Position numbers and translations under genes: made by a program
Source: Nonomuraea endophytica
GTDB taxonomy: Bacteria > Actinomycetota > Actinomycetes > Streptosporangiales > Streptosporangiaceae
Length of the DNA: 64,000 nt
Reading direction: 5' to 3'
NCBI RefSeq assembly: GCF_014203235.1
Contig: NZ_JACHIN010000006.1
Coordinates: forward strand, 248,001-312,000
Shown here: positions 35,175-44,216 of the stretch, piece by piece
How positions within the stretch are numbered: position 1 is the stretch's first letter
Layout of the letters: each line of letters opens with the position of its first letter
Notes under the pieces: model-generated
Database searches by the model: none
What the model was told of the DNA's origin: nothing
What the model saw: only the letters and a program-made list of their open reading frames with translations

Positions 35175-36040
35175 TAGAACCTCACCGCCCGGCGGCTGAA
35201 GAAGACGTTCTGCGCCAGCGACAGCACGAACACGATCAGCACCAGCACCCAGGCGATGGCCGAGGCATAGCCGAACTCGAAGTCCTGCAGACCCTTGCGG
35301 TAGACGAGGTAGACCAGCGACTCGGTGGCGAAGTGCGGCCCGCCGCGGGTCATCACGAAGATCTGGTCGAACACCTGGAGCGCGGCGATCGCGGCGATGA
35401 TGAAGACGAACATCGTGGTGTGCCCCAGCAGCGGCCAGGTCACCTTGCGGAAGCGCTGCCACGGCCCGGCGCCGTCGATGGTGGCGGCCTCGTAGTACAT
35501 GCGCGGGATCGTCTGCAGCCCCGCCAGGTACATGACCATGTAGAAACCGGCGTTCTTCCAGACGCCGACGCCGATCAGGTACCACATGGCCACGTCCGCG
35601 TCCCGCACGCCGTCGCCCACGTCGACGCCGAGCCCGCGCAGCCAGTACGTGACCAGCCCGATGTCCGGATCGAGCAGGAACTTCCACGCGATCGCCACCA
35701 CGCCGAGCGACACCACGGACGGCAGGAACAGCGCGGAGCGGAAGAACCCGCGCCCCCGGACGTGCCCGTTGAGCAGCAGCGCCAGCCCCAGGGCCAGCGC
35801 GACCGCGACGGGCGTGGCGGCGACCGCGTAGAACACCGTGTTGCGCAGCGCGATGAGGAAGGCCGGGTCGCCGAGCAGCTTGGTGTAGTTGCCGAGCCCG
35901 ACGAAGATCCCCGGGCCGATGGACTTGTCGTAGAAGGAGTCGGCCAGCGACTGCAGCATGGGCCAGACCATGAACACCCCGACCACGATCAGGGTCGGTG
36001 CGAGAAAGGCGTACGCGGTCGCCGTACGGCGGGCCCTCAT
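35174..36040 (-). CDS. Carbohydrate ABC transporter permease, MalF type
   Basis: A 288-residue permease with six helices starting TATAYAFLAPTLIVVGVFMVWPM and the EAA loop YYEAATIDGAGPWQRFRKVTWPLL. The ATG overlaps the stop of the solute-binding protein gene by 4 nt. It forms a heterodimer with the following MalG-type permease. Confidence 0.94.
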   Translation of the reverse strand: MRARRTATAYAFLAPTLIVVGVFMVWPMLQSLADSFYDKSIGPGIFVGLGNYTKLLGDPAFLIALRNTVFYAVAATPVAVALALGLALLLNGHVRGRGFFRSALFLPSVVSLGVVAIAWKFLLDPDIGLVTYWLRGLGVDVGDGVRDADVAMWYLIGVGVWKNAGFYMVMYLAGLQTIPRMYYEAATIDGAGPWQRFRKVTWPLLGHTTMFVFIIAAIAALQVFDQIFVMTRGGPHFATESLVYLVYRKGLQDFEFGYASAIAWVLVLIVFVLSLAQNVFFSRRAVRF

Positions 36041-37275
36041 GGGCCGGAAAGCGGCGCGATCGCCTTGGCCGCCTCGTCAAGCGCCTGCTGGACCTGGGCC
36101 TCGCCCGTGGTCACCCGCTGGACGGCCGGTTCGAAGATCTCCTCGTAGATCTTGCGGAACTCGGCCTGGCCGGGCAGCAGCACGCGGGCCTTCTCCGAAT
36201 GGGCCGCGAACTGGGCCACGTACGGGTTGGCCTTGGTGTCGTCGGGGGTGACGTCGGTTCTGACGCCGGGGAAGCCGGAGCCGTTGGACCACGCGATCTG
36301 CGACTCCTTGGAGTTCCAGAACGTGAACCACTCCTTGGCCGCCTTCTGCTTGGCCGCGTCGGAGCGGGCGTTGAGCACGAAGGAGGAGGCTCCGGCCAGC
36401 GTCACCGCCCCGGCGGGACCCGCGGGGACCATGGCGACGCCGAAGTCCAGCCCGGCCTCCTTGAATCCGGCGGTCATCCACGGCCCGGTGATGTTGGTGG
36501 CCGCCTTGCCGGTCTGGAAGAGCTTGTCGGCGTCGGCGCCGCCGAGGCCGGTGGGCGAGATCCGGTCCTTGGAGACGAGGTCGCTCCACTGCTGGACCGC
36601 CTGCACCGACTGCGGGCTGTTGAGCGAGAGCAGGTCGCCGCCGTTGCCCCACAGCAGGATCGGCCAGACCTGGATCGTCTGGTGGTCGGGCAGCGCGGTG
36701 CCGTACTGCTCGGGGCGGCCGTCGCCGTTGGTGTCCTTGGTCAGCTTCTTCAGCGCGGACTGCCACTCCTGCCAGGTGGCCGGGGGCTTGCCGGGGTCGA
36801 GTCCGGCGTCCTTGAAGAGCTTCTTGTTGTAGTACATGAGGATCGGCGTGAACGTCATGGGCACCGCGTAGTGCTTGCCCTTGAACAGCGTGGCCTCGAC
36901 GGCGGGCTTGACCAGGGTGGCGGTCCGCTCGGCGGTGAACCAGTCGTCGAGCGGGGCCAGCACGCCCTTGGCGGCGAAGCGGCCGATGTGGGCGTCGTCG
37001 AAGGCGACCAGGTCGGGGCCGTTGCCGCTGGTGTAGGCGGGCAGCAGCTTCTGGAACAACACATCCCAGGTCATGATGTTCATCTCGATGCGGATGCCGG
37101 GATGCGTGTCGTTGAACTTCTTGACCAGCCCCTCCAGCGCGGGGCGGTCGGGGCCGGTGTAGCCGTTCCAGAAGGTGAGCGTGACCTGTCCGCCGGATGT
37201 GCCGGATTTATCGGCAGATCCGCAGGCGGTCAGCGTGAGTGCGGTGACGACGGCGAGAGCGAGCAGGCGTTTCAT
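36037..37275 (-). CDS. Sugar-binding lipoprotein of the arabinose-type ABC importer
   Basis: A 412-residue extracellular solute-binding protein (family 1). Lipobox LTACG puts the acylated Cys near residue 18. The start LTFWNGYTGPDRPALEGLVKKFN and GPDLVAFDDAHIG are typical of sugar binders, as is WMTAGF-type aromatic content. It overlaps the upstream GH51 gene (ATGA). Operon context between two arabinofuranosidases points to arabinose or arabino-oligosaccharides as ligand; this is inference. Confidence 0.93.
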   Translation of the reverse strand: MKRLLALAVVTALTLTACGSADKSGTSGGQVTLTFWNGYTGPDRPALEGLVKKFNDTHPGIRIEMNIMTWDVLFQKLLPAYTSGNGPDLVAFDDAHIGRFAAKGVLAPLDDWFTAERTATLVKPAVEATLFKGKHYAVPMTFTPILMYYNKKLFKDAGLDPGKPPATWQEWQSALKKLTKDTNGDGRPEQYGTALPDHQTIQVWPILLWGNGGDLLSLNSPQSVQAVQQWSDLVSKDRISPTGLGGADADKLFQTGKAATNITGPWMTAGFKEAGLDFGVAMVPAGPAGAVTLAGASSFVLNARSDAAKQKAAKEWFTFWNSKESQIAWSNGSGFPGVRTDVTPDDTKANPYVAQFAAHSEKARVLLPGQAEFRKIYEEIFEPAVQRVTTGEAQVQQALDEAAKAIAPLSGP

Positions 37276-38759
37276 GCGGGGTCAGCTCCGGTGAAGGTGA
37301 GACGGATCAGGCTCCACGACGCGGCCGGGAGCAGGGCGCGCAACTGGTCCCCGTCGAGCTGCGCGTTGGCGAGCGGCACGACGGCCGCTTCGGTGGCGTG
37401 CGGGTCGGCCCCGGCCTCCAGCAGGTGGGTGTGCGCGAGTCTCAGCCGTCCTAGGGTGCGCAGGTCGGCGGTCAGGTCCAGGGCCTCGTGGGCGCTCCTG
37501 TTGACCGCGATCACCGTGACGCCCTCGTCGTCGAGGGTGGCCACGGCGGACAACTGCGCGGCTTCGCCGTACCTCGCCGTGTCGAGCAGCGGCGAGCGCG
37601 GCTCCACCCGCAGCACGGTCCCCCGCGCGTGGCGGGCGGTCAGCGCGAACGGGTGGAAGATCGTCTGACGCCAGGCGGGACCGCCGGGCGAGGTGCGGAT
37701 GGGCGCGATGATGTTGGCCAGCTGCGCCTGGCAGGCCACGCTCACCCGGTCGGAGTGGCGCAGCAGCGTGATGAGGAAGTCGCCGACCACGACGGCGTCG
37801 GCCGCGGTGAAGGTGTCCTCGATGAGCGCAGGCGCCTCCTCGAAGTCGCCCTGCTCACGGCCCTCGTAGCGGGCCTGGTTCCAGACGTTCCACTCGTCGA
37901 AGGACAACATCATCTTCTTGGTACGGCGCAGCCGCGCCTTCACATGGTCGGCGGTCGCGACCACGGAGGAGATGAACCGGTCCATGTCGACCGCCGCCGC
38001 GAGGAAGCTGCCGAGGTCGCCGTCCTCCTCGTAGTAGGCGTGCAGTGAGATGTAGTCGACAGCGTCGTAGGCGTGCTCCAGCACCGTCGACTCCCACGCG
38101 CCGAACGTGGGCATCTGGGAGTTGGAGCTGCCGCACAGCACCAGCTCGACCCCCGGATCGACCAGCCGCATGGCCTTGGCGGTCTCGTTGGCCAGCCGGC
38201 CGTACTCGGTGGCCGTCTTGTGCCCGATCTGCCACGGGCCGTCCATCTCGTTGCCCAGGCACCACAACTTGATCCCGTACGGCTCCGCCGCCCCGTGCTT
38301 GATCCGCAGGTCGGACAGGTGCGTGCCGCCCGGCAGGTTGGAGTACTCCAGCAGGTCGCAGGCTTCCTGGATGCCCCGGGTGCCCAGGTTGACGGCCATC
38401 ATGGGCTCGACGCCCGCCCTGTCGGTCCAGGACATGAACTCGTGGAGCCCGAACCGGTTGGTCTCGATCTGCCGCCAGGCCAGGTCGAGCCTGGTCGGGC
38501 GGTCGGGGCCGACGCCGTCCTCCCAGCGGTAGCCGGAGACGAAGTTGCCGCCCGGATAGCGCACCACGCTGACGCCCATCTCGCGGGTCAGGTCCAGCAC
38601 GTCGCCGCGGAAGCCCTCGGGGGTGGCGCTCGGATGGCCGGGCTCGTAGATCCCCGTGTAGACGCACCGGCCCATGTGCTCGACGAACGAGCCGAACAGG
38701 CGCCGGTTGACGGGGGCGATCTCGAAGGCCGGATCCAGGCTGAGGTGTGCGTCTTCCAT
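37272..38759 (-). CDS. Intracellular alpha-L-arabinofuranosidase, GH51
   Basis: A 495-residue cytosolic GH51 enzyme, the usual AbfA length. FGSFVEHMGRCVYTGIYEPGH opens the barrel, VRYPGGNFVSGYRWEDGVGP is a family signature, acid/base Glu171 is in LWCLGNEMDG and nucleophile Glu289 in LSFDEWNVW. There is no signal peptide. The ATG at 38759 has AAAGG upstream. It is the first gene of the operon and splits imported arabino-oligosaccharides. The promoter region carries the LacI-type operators. Confidence 0.96.
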   Translation of the reverse strand: MEDAHLSLDPAFEIAPVNRRLFGSFVEHMGRCVYTGIYEPGHPSATPEGFRGDVLDLTREMGVSVVRYPGGNFVSGYRWEDGVGPDRPTRLDLAWRQIETNRFGLHEFMSWTDRAGVEPMMAVNLGTRGIQEACDLLEYSNLPGGTHLSDLRIKHGAAEPYGIKLWCLGNEMDGPWQIGHKTATEYGRLANETAKAMRLVDPGVELVLCGSSNSQMPTFGAWESTVLEHAYDAVDYISLHAYYEEDGDLGSFLAAAVDMDRFISSVVATADHVKARLRRTKKMMLSFDEWNVWNQARYEGREQGDFEEAPALIEDTFTAADAVVVGDFLITLLRHSDRVSVACQAQLANIIAPIRTSPGGPAWRQTIFHPFALTARHARGTVLRVEPRSPLLDTARYGEAAQLSAVATLDDEGVTVIAVNRSAHEALDLTADLRTLGRLRLAHTHLLEAGADPHATEAAVVPLANAQLDGDQLRALLPAASWSLIRLTFTGADPA

Positions 38760-38775
38760 GGCAGCCTTTCTACAT

Positions 38776-38815
38776 CGTTGTCTGCAACGTTGTAAACGGT
38801 CTATTTCATCGTTGT
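38776..38815. promoter_or_regulatory. LacI-type operator cluster between GH51 and its regulator
   Basis: CGTTGT occurs at 38776, 38788 and 38810. The middle copy lies in TGCAACGTTGTAAA with a CAACGTTG palindrome core, matching the CG-centred operators of LacI proteins. TTGTCT (38779-38784) and TATTTC (38802-38807), 17 bp apart, could be the rightward promoter, which the operators would cover. Occupancy would repress both the arabinose operon and the regulator. Confidence 0.68.
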
Positions 38816-38837
38816 AAATCGCGATAGAGTGCTCCGC

Positions 38838-39842
38838 ATGCGGCCCAGGCTGAAAGACGTCGCCGAACACGCGGGCGTGTCCATCAAGACCGTCTCCAAC
38901 GTGGTCAACGGCTATCCCCACGTCAGCCCGGACACCCGGACCCGGGTCGAGGCGGCCATCGCCGAGCTCCGCTACCAGCCCAACCTGTCGGCGCGTAACC
39001 TGCGCAGCGGCCGTTCAGGGGTGATCGCGCTGGCCGTACCGGATCTGTCGATCCCCTACTTCTCCGAGCTGGCGACCAAGGTGATCGAGGTGGCCGACCT
39101 GCGGGGCTGGACCGTCCTCATCGACCAGACCCAGGGCGAGCGCCGTAAGGAACAGCTCGTCATGTCCGGCATCCGCGCGCAGCTCATCGACGGCATGCTG
39201 TTCAGCCCTCTCGCCCTGACCCCCGAGGACCTGCGGGCGCGGACCGACCAGACCCCGATGGTGCTGCTGGGCGAGCGCATCGGCGGCGGCACGCTCGACC
39301 ACATCGCCGTCGACAACGTCGCCGCCGCCCACCTGGCCACCACCCATCTGGTCGCGCTCGGCCGCCGCCGCATCGCCGCCATCGGCGCTCAGCGCGCCGC
39401 CCGCGCGGTCACGGCCGAGCAGCGGTTGCGCGGCTTCCGCCGGGCCCTGTCCGACGCGGGCCTGTCCGAGCACGCCGTCGCCGACGTCTCCGACTACCAC
39501 CGCGCCGACGGCGCCGAAGCCATGGCCCGGCTGCTCGACGGCGACCCGCCGGACGCCGTCTTCTGCTTCAACGACACCCTCGCCCTGGGCGCGCTGCGCA
39601 CCCTGCTCTCCCACGGCCTGCGGGTCCCGCGGGACGTCGCCCTGATCGGCTTCGACGACATCGAGGACGGCCGCTTCTCCACCCCCACGCTGACGACCAT
39701 CGCCCCGGACAAGGCCCACATCGCCGAGACCGCTGTCAGCCTCCTGGCCACCCGCCTGTCGGCGGCCGGAGCCGAACCCCCGCAGGACCTCTGCGCCCCG
39801 CACCGCCTGATCGTGCGGGAAAGCACGGCCACCGGCGCCTGA
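38838..39842 (+). CDS. LacI-family transcriptional regulator
   Basis: A 334-residue repressor. The HTH and hinge are at 1-60: LKDVAEHAGVSIKTVSNVVNG and RYQPNLSARNLRSGRSG. The sugar-binding core follows (IGFDDIEDGRFSTPTLTTI). ATG at 38838 is taken; a GTG at 38829 is possible. It is divergent from the arabinose operon, whose operator repeats lie in the shared intergenic region. The ligand is probably arabinose or an arabinoside, by context only. Confidence 0.94.
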   Translation: MRPRLKDVAEHAGVSIKTVSNVVNGYPHVSPDTRTRVEAAIAELRYQPNLSARNLRSGRSGVIALAVPDLSIPYFSELATKVIEVADLRGWTVLIDQTQGERRKEQLVMSGIRAQLIDGMLFSPLALTPEDLRARTDQTPMVLLGERIGGGTLDHIAVDNVAAAHLATTHLVALGRRRIAAIGAQRAARAVTAEQRLRGFRRALSDAGLSEHAVADVSDYHRADGAEAMARLLDGDPPDAVFCFNDTLALGALRTLLSHGLRVPRDVALIGFDDIEDGRFSTPTLTTIAPDKAHIAETAVSLLATRLSAAGAEPPQDLCAPHRLIVRESTATGA

Positions 39843-39933
39843 GCCACGTGCACTTCGACGCAGACGCCCCGAACTCTCGCCACATGTACATCTCTCCATC
39901 ACGGGGAAATCATCGGCGAGAGGGTCAGCACAC

Positions 39934-40245
39934 ATGCGCATCGCCATGGTCACACTCATCGCCGCGATCGGACTGGGGCTCCTTCCCGGCGTATCCGCAC
40001 AGGCGAAACCGGTGGCGCTCGCCCGGCTCCCTGCCCAACTCCCGGACAGTGGCGGCAGCGGCGGTTTCAGGGTCTCCAATCGGGCTTCTGACGTGGCCGA
40101 CAATGTCGTCCCCGGTCAGGGGCGCGTGCTGAAGTTCGTCGCTTCCGGCATCGGCGAGACACCTCCGGTCGGGTCCTTCGCCTTCATGGCGTTCGCCAGT
40201 AACAACGCGCACGAGTTCTGGCACTCCCGGCCCTTCACCATCTGA
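39934..40245 (+). CDS. Small secreted protein, unknown
   Basis: A 103-residue protein with a clear signal peptide (hydrophobic 5-20, cleavage after SAQA) and a mature part of about 80 residues with no Cys. GFRVSNRASDVADNVVPGQGRVLKFVASG and the end HEFWHSRPFTI match nothing I know. GAGAGGG upstream could serve as ribosome-binding site. It may be a real small exported protein; gene status is moderate. Confidence 0.5.
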   Translation: MRIAMVTLIAAIGLGLLPGVSAQAKPVALARLPAQLPDSGGSGGFRVSNRASDVADNVVPGQGRVLKFVASGIGETPPVGSFAFMAFASNNAHEFWHSRPFTI

Positions 40246-40264
40246 ACCGTTTCAGGTAACGGGC

Positions 40265-40280
40265 TGGCCGGTTCCGGCCA
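40265..40280. terminator. Small hairpin before the CHAT operon
   Basis: TGGCCGG-TT-CCGGCCA, a 7-bp stem with a 2-nt loop, 20 bp after the small secreted gene. It could terminate that transcript or be chance. Confidence 0.35.
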
Positions 40281-40338
40281 CGGCCGCAGCAGTCCGTGGA
40301 ATCCGGATAAAGTCGGCCAGGTTGGGAGGAGGGCAAGC

Positions 40339-42120
40339 GTGGTGACAACCGCGTCGGTGCTCACGCCGGCGGTTGTCGTCGTGGCGGCGGTGGTGACCCT
40401 GGTGAACGTCCAGGAGTTCAAACGCCGGTGGCTCTCCGCCCACCTGGCCAGGGAGATCACGCGACCGGTCTACCGCACGTACAGTCCGGGCCTGGTGGCG
40501 CTCCTCGGGGCCTTGGGGGCCGGGGTCGCCTTCCTTCTGTCCCCGCCGCTCGCCCGGCTCGGGCACGCCGGCACGGCGGGGATCGTGCTCATCGCCGCCG
40601 CCGGGCTCGCCCTCGGCGTGGCCGGGCTGAGCTTTCTCGGGCTCGGCGCCGCGGTCCACGCGCTGCTGTGGCCGCCCGACCCCCTGGTCGTGTACTGGTG
40701 GGCGGCGCCGCTGGTCGCGGGCGGCATCCTGAGGTTCCTCCATCTCGCCGAGCACGACCGGCGCGGCGCGTGGGGGCTGGTCGCGGCGGTGAACAGGAAC
40801 GGGCCGGTCATCATGGGCACCGCGCCGGCCGAGCCGTTCTGGCGGGCCGCCGGGCTGCTGGCGGGGCTCGCGCCGCTCGCCGCCGTGGTCGCCGCCGGGC
40901 AGGGGTTCAGCCCGGCCGACCGGGCCGCCCTGGCCGCCGCGGCGGTGCTCGTGGCCGGCCAGACCGCCTGGACGGACCTGCGGAGCCGGGCCGTCCCCGA
41001 ACGGCTCGCCCGGCTGGGCCGCCTGGCCGGGGCCGCTCTGCTTCGCGCCGGCACGGTCGTGCTGGCGGCCGGGCCGGTGGGCGCCGCCTGCGCGGATTTA
41101 TGGAGCCGCGGCCCCACCGGTGTCTCCGGAGGGCTGCTCCTCGCCGCGTGGGCGACCCTGCCGTGGCTGCTCCTCGACCTCGCCTTCCGCCTCGGGCGTA
41201 GCGTGCCGGCGCCCGCGCGGGTCCTCGCGACGCTGATCCGCGTCCCCTTGACCGGCGGCTTCGCCGCCGTCGCGCTGGCCGTCTTCCACCCGCGTCCCGG
41301 ATTCGCCGTCGCCGCCCTGCTTCTGGCCGCGGCGGAGACCGCGACGCTGGCGGCGGGCCGCGGACGGGCCGCTCCGTTGTACATCTCCTACCGGTCCGCC
41401 ACGGGCTTCCTGACCGGCAATCCCGACCGCGCCCGGAACCTGGCCGGGAAGTGGCTGCGCGACGCGATACTCAACCGCCCGGCCCGGCCGGACTTCAACC
41501 TGATCCGCGCCCTCGGCAAGCGCGCGGCGCTCGCCGCGCGCGGCGACAGCACCGGAGATCCCGCGCACCGGACCGGCCTGGACGCCCTGTGCTGGGCCGA
41601 TCTCGCCGACCGGCTTCTCGACCTGGTCGACAGCGAGGTACGCCCCCGTTACCCCGGCAGGCACCGGGCCCGGCTGGACCTCGCCGCCGGCAACGCCCGC
41701 GCGGACGTGTCCTGGAGTCGCGCGATCGTCCTCACCCATGCGGCGGCCTGGGACGAGGCATGCCGCCAGTGGGGTGACTGCGCGACCCGTCGCATGCTTC
41801 TCGGCCATCCCGCGCACGAGTTGTTCGCCCGCGCCATGATCACCATTCTGCTCGTCCGGCTCGGCCGGACCGCCGACGCCGCGAGGGCCTTCGACCGGCT
41901 GGGCCGGGCGGCGACGCCTGTCCCCGTCTTACGGGCGTGCGTCGCGCTGGCCGGAGCGGCGCTCACCGGCGGCCCGGCCCTCCCGGTGCCGCCGGTGACG
42001 GCCCGTGCTCTGCGCTCCGCCTGGTGGGGCGAGCCCGGCGGCCGGCTGCGTTCGTACTGGACAGCCGACGAAAGCGCCCTGATCCTGCGCGCCGTCACCG
42101 CCGCGGACGTGGCGAGATGA
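40339..42120 (+). CDS. Membrane protein with C-terminal helical-repeat domain (CHAT operon gene 1)
   Basis: A 593-residue protein, first of five coupled genes. The N-terminal about 355 residues hold roughly ten hydrophobic helices; the rest is soluble and TPR-like (WDEACRQWGDCATRRMLLGHP, FARAMITILLVRLGRTADAARAF). The junction WLRDAILNRPARPDFNLI is closely echoed by WLRDFVRDRPDRPDLGFI in gene 2, so the two proteins share a layout. The GTG at 40339 is preceded by GGGAGGAGGG. No enzyme motif is seen. It probably places the operon's activity at the membrane. Confidence 0.8.
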   Translation: MVTTASVLTPAVVVVAAVVTLVNVQEFKRRWLSAHLAREITRPVYRTYSPGLVALLGALGAGVAFLLSPPLARLGHAGTAGIVLIAAAGLALGVAGLSFLGLGAAVHALLWPPDPLVVYWWAAPLVAGGILRFLHLAEHDRRGAWGLVAAVNRNGPVIMGTAPAEPFWRAAGLLAGLAPLAAVVAAGQGFSPADRAALAAAAVLVAGQTAWTDLRSRAVPERLARLGRLAGAALLRAGTVVLAAGPVGAACADLWSRGPTGVSGGLLLAAWATLPWLLLDLAFRLGRSVPAPARVLATLIRVPLTGGFAAVALAVFHPRPGFAVAALLLAAAETATLAAGRGRAAPLYISYRSATGFLTGNPDRARNLAGKWLRDAILNRPARPDFNLIRALGKRAALAARGDSTGDPAHRTGLDALCWADLADRLLDLVDSEVRPRYPGRHRARLDLAAGNARADVSWSRAIVLTHAAAWDEACRQWGDCATRRMLLGHPAHELFARAMITILLVRLGRTADAARAFDRLGRAATPVPVLRACVALAGAALTGGPALPVPPVTARALRSAWWGEPGGRLRSYWTADESALILRAVTAADVAR

Positions 42121-44216
42121 CCGGCTCACGCTCCTCCCGCGCGTTCTACCTCTACGCGGCGCTGCTGCCGCTCGCCACGACCGTCGTCGCCCTGATCTTC
42201 GGACGGGTCGGCCGCCCGGACGTCACGATCGCCGCCACCGTGTTCGTCACCGCGAACTACGCGCTGCAGTACCGCTCCTACATGGTCCTGACGGAGCCCA
42301 TGCGCGTGCTGAGGCTCCAGAGCGAGCTGTCCTTCATAGGCATGCAGGTCCTCGGCGGCATGTTCCTCGGCAGCCTGGTCGGGAAGCTGTGGGATCTCCT
42401 GCCCGCGCTGCACGGCGACGAACTGTGGATCGCCCTCGCCGTCACCCTGGCGCAGATGCTCACCGGGCCCGTCTACAAGCTCCGGCTGCTTCCCCTCGTC
42501 TGGGTGCTGTCCAGCCCTTACCGGGTCCTGTTCGACAAGGGTGTCCTGCTGTTCTACGCCGCGATCATCACCTCCTCTCCCGGGTTGCTGTGGCTGGCGT
42601 TGTGGCTGGCGCTCTTCGACCTGCCCGGCTCGCTGACCATGGCGATCCAGTCGCGTTACCCGGGATGGGAGGCACGGGCCAACGACGCCCACCAGTACCT
42701 CGTCAGTGACACCGTGACCCGGCGGAGCCTGTTCGAGGAGCCCTGGCTGAGAGACTTCGTGCGCGACCGGCCGGACCGTCCCGACCTCGGCTTCATCCAC
42801 ACGCTCGCCAACGAGGCCACCCGTTCGGTTCAGCAGACGCGCGCCATGACCCTCGACCTCAACGGGCTCAGCGCTTTCACCACCACCCCCGGACTGCGCT
42901 CCCTCGAGTGGGTCGACGCCGCGCTCGCCCTCCTCGACCGTGCCGAGTCCGCGATCCCCCGCACGCCGGAGGCCCGCCGCCGGGTCCGGCTCGCCCGCGC
43001 CCACTGCGCCTATGCCCGGTCCCTCGTGTACTTCGCCACCGGCCACCGCGACGAGTTCCGTGCGGGGTTCACCGAGGCGTGCGCGATCTGGCGGCAGGAG
43101 GGCTATCTGGATCTCGTCGCCGCGGAATGCGCGCTGGTCTACCTCAGCTCCAGCGGCGAGAAGCTGTTCCTCCTGCTGACGCCCGCCGACGGCCTCGCCC
43201 TCCTCGACCCCCTGCTCGACGACCCCGCCCTCAGCCCCCTCGCCCGGCGCCGCACCCTGCTGGCCGCCTCCCTCGTCCACCGGGAACTCGGCGATCCCGA
43301 ACGCGCCGCGCGGCTGAAGACCGAGGGCTTCGCGCGGCGAAGCCGCCCCCGCGACGGCCGCCGCCTCCTGCGCCAGTACCGAGCCGCCGGCATCCCGCGC
43401 AGGCGGTCGGCGATCGCCACCGCGGACCGGCTCCTCGCCCTGGCGACCGGCCCCTTCGCCGACATCACCCAGTTCGCCCCCTCCAGCGCCCCTGCCATCG
43501 CCCTGGACAGCTGGCCGCCCAGCCAGGCGCGCGACCGCGCCGCACTCGGCCTGCGGATGTGGGATCTGGGCCGCCGCGACCAGGCCCACGCGCTCCTCAT
43601 GGAGGCCGTCCGGATGCTGCGGGCCGGCGACCAGCTGGTCACCGCGTTCTACGTCCTGCTCGAACTGGGCCGCGCCCAGCACGCCAGCGCCCCCTCCCGC
43701 GCCTATCGCACCCTCGGCCAGGCCGCCGAGGTCTATGAGACGCTCCGGACGCGGATTCTCGACGACGAGGTACGGCTCAGCACGGGCGCCCCCATCGAAC
43801 GCCTCACCCTGCTCACCCTCGACCTGCTCCTGGACGCGCCGGCGGGCGACGGCGAGTCCTGGCCCACGGCGCCACGCGCGGCGGCGTTCGCCCTGGTCGA
43901 ACGGGCCCGTTCCCGCGGGCTGCTGGAGTTGCTCGGCACCACCGTCCCGCCCGGCGGCGCCGCCCCACCCGGCCTGCTCGCCGCCGAGGCCGAGGCGCGG
44001 CGGGCCGTCGCCGACCGGCGGGCCGACCTCGCGGCCGCGGGCGGCGGCGAGGTCGCGCTGCGTGGCCTGCGCGACGCCCTGTCGGCCCTCTCGGCGGCCC
44101 AGGACCGCATCGCCGCCGTCGACCTGGCGGGCGAGGAGTATGTGAACCTGTCCCGCGGCGCGCCCCTCACCTTCGCCGAGGTGAAGGAGCTGCTGCGACC
44201 CGAGGAGTCCGGGTGA
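42117..44216 (+). CDS. Membrane-anchored TPR protein carrying the CHAT-adaptor region (gene 2)
   Basis: A 699-residue protein, overlapping gene 1 by ATGA. About five or six helices fill residues 8-180, then a helical-repeat region follows to the end. The last about 100 residues, ALVERARSRGLLELLG and EYVNLSRGAPLTFAEVKELL, are the linker normally found immediately N-terminal to a CHAT protease in a single polypeptide. Here the chain ends and the protease follows as a separate gene overlapping by GTGA. It likely docks the protease and senses a signal through its repeats. Confidence 0.82.
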   Translation: MTGSRSSRAFYLYAALLPLATTVVALIFGRVGRPDVTIAATVFVTANYALQYRSYMVLTEPMRVLRLQSELSFIGMQVLGGMFLGSLVGKLWDLLPALHGDELWIALAVTLAQMLTGPVYKLRLLPLVWVLSSPYRVLFDKGVLLFYAAIITSSPGLLWLALWLALFDLPGSLTMAIQSRYPGWEARANDAHQYLVSDTVTRRSLFEEPWLRDFVRDRPDRPDLGFIHTLANEATRSVQQTRAMTLDLNGLSAFTTTPGLRSLEWVDAALALLDRAESAIPRTPEARRRVRLARAHCAYARSLVYFATGHRDEFRAGFTEACAIWRQEGYLDLVAAECALVYLSSSGEKLFLLLTPADGLALLDPLLDDPALSPLARRRTLLAASLVHRELGDPERAARLKTEGFARRSRPRDGRRLLRQYRAAGIPRRRSAIATADRLLALATGPFADITQFAPSSAPAIALDSWPPSQARDRAALGLRMWDLGRRDQAHALLMEAVRMLRAGDQLVTAFYVLLELGRAQHASAPSRAYRTLGQAAEVYETLRTRILDDEVRLSTGAPIERLTLLTLDLLLDAPAGDGESWPTAPRAAAFALVERARSRGLLELLGTTVPPGGAAPPGLLAAEAEARRAVADRRADLAAAGGGEVALRGLRDALSALSAAQDRIAAVDLAGEEYVNLSRGAPLTFAEVKELLRPEESG

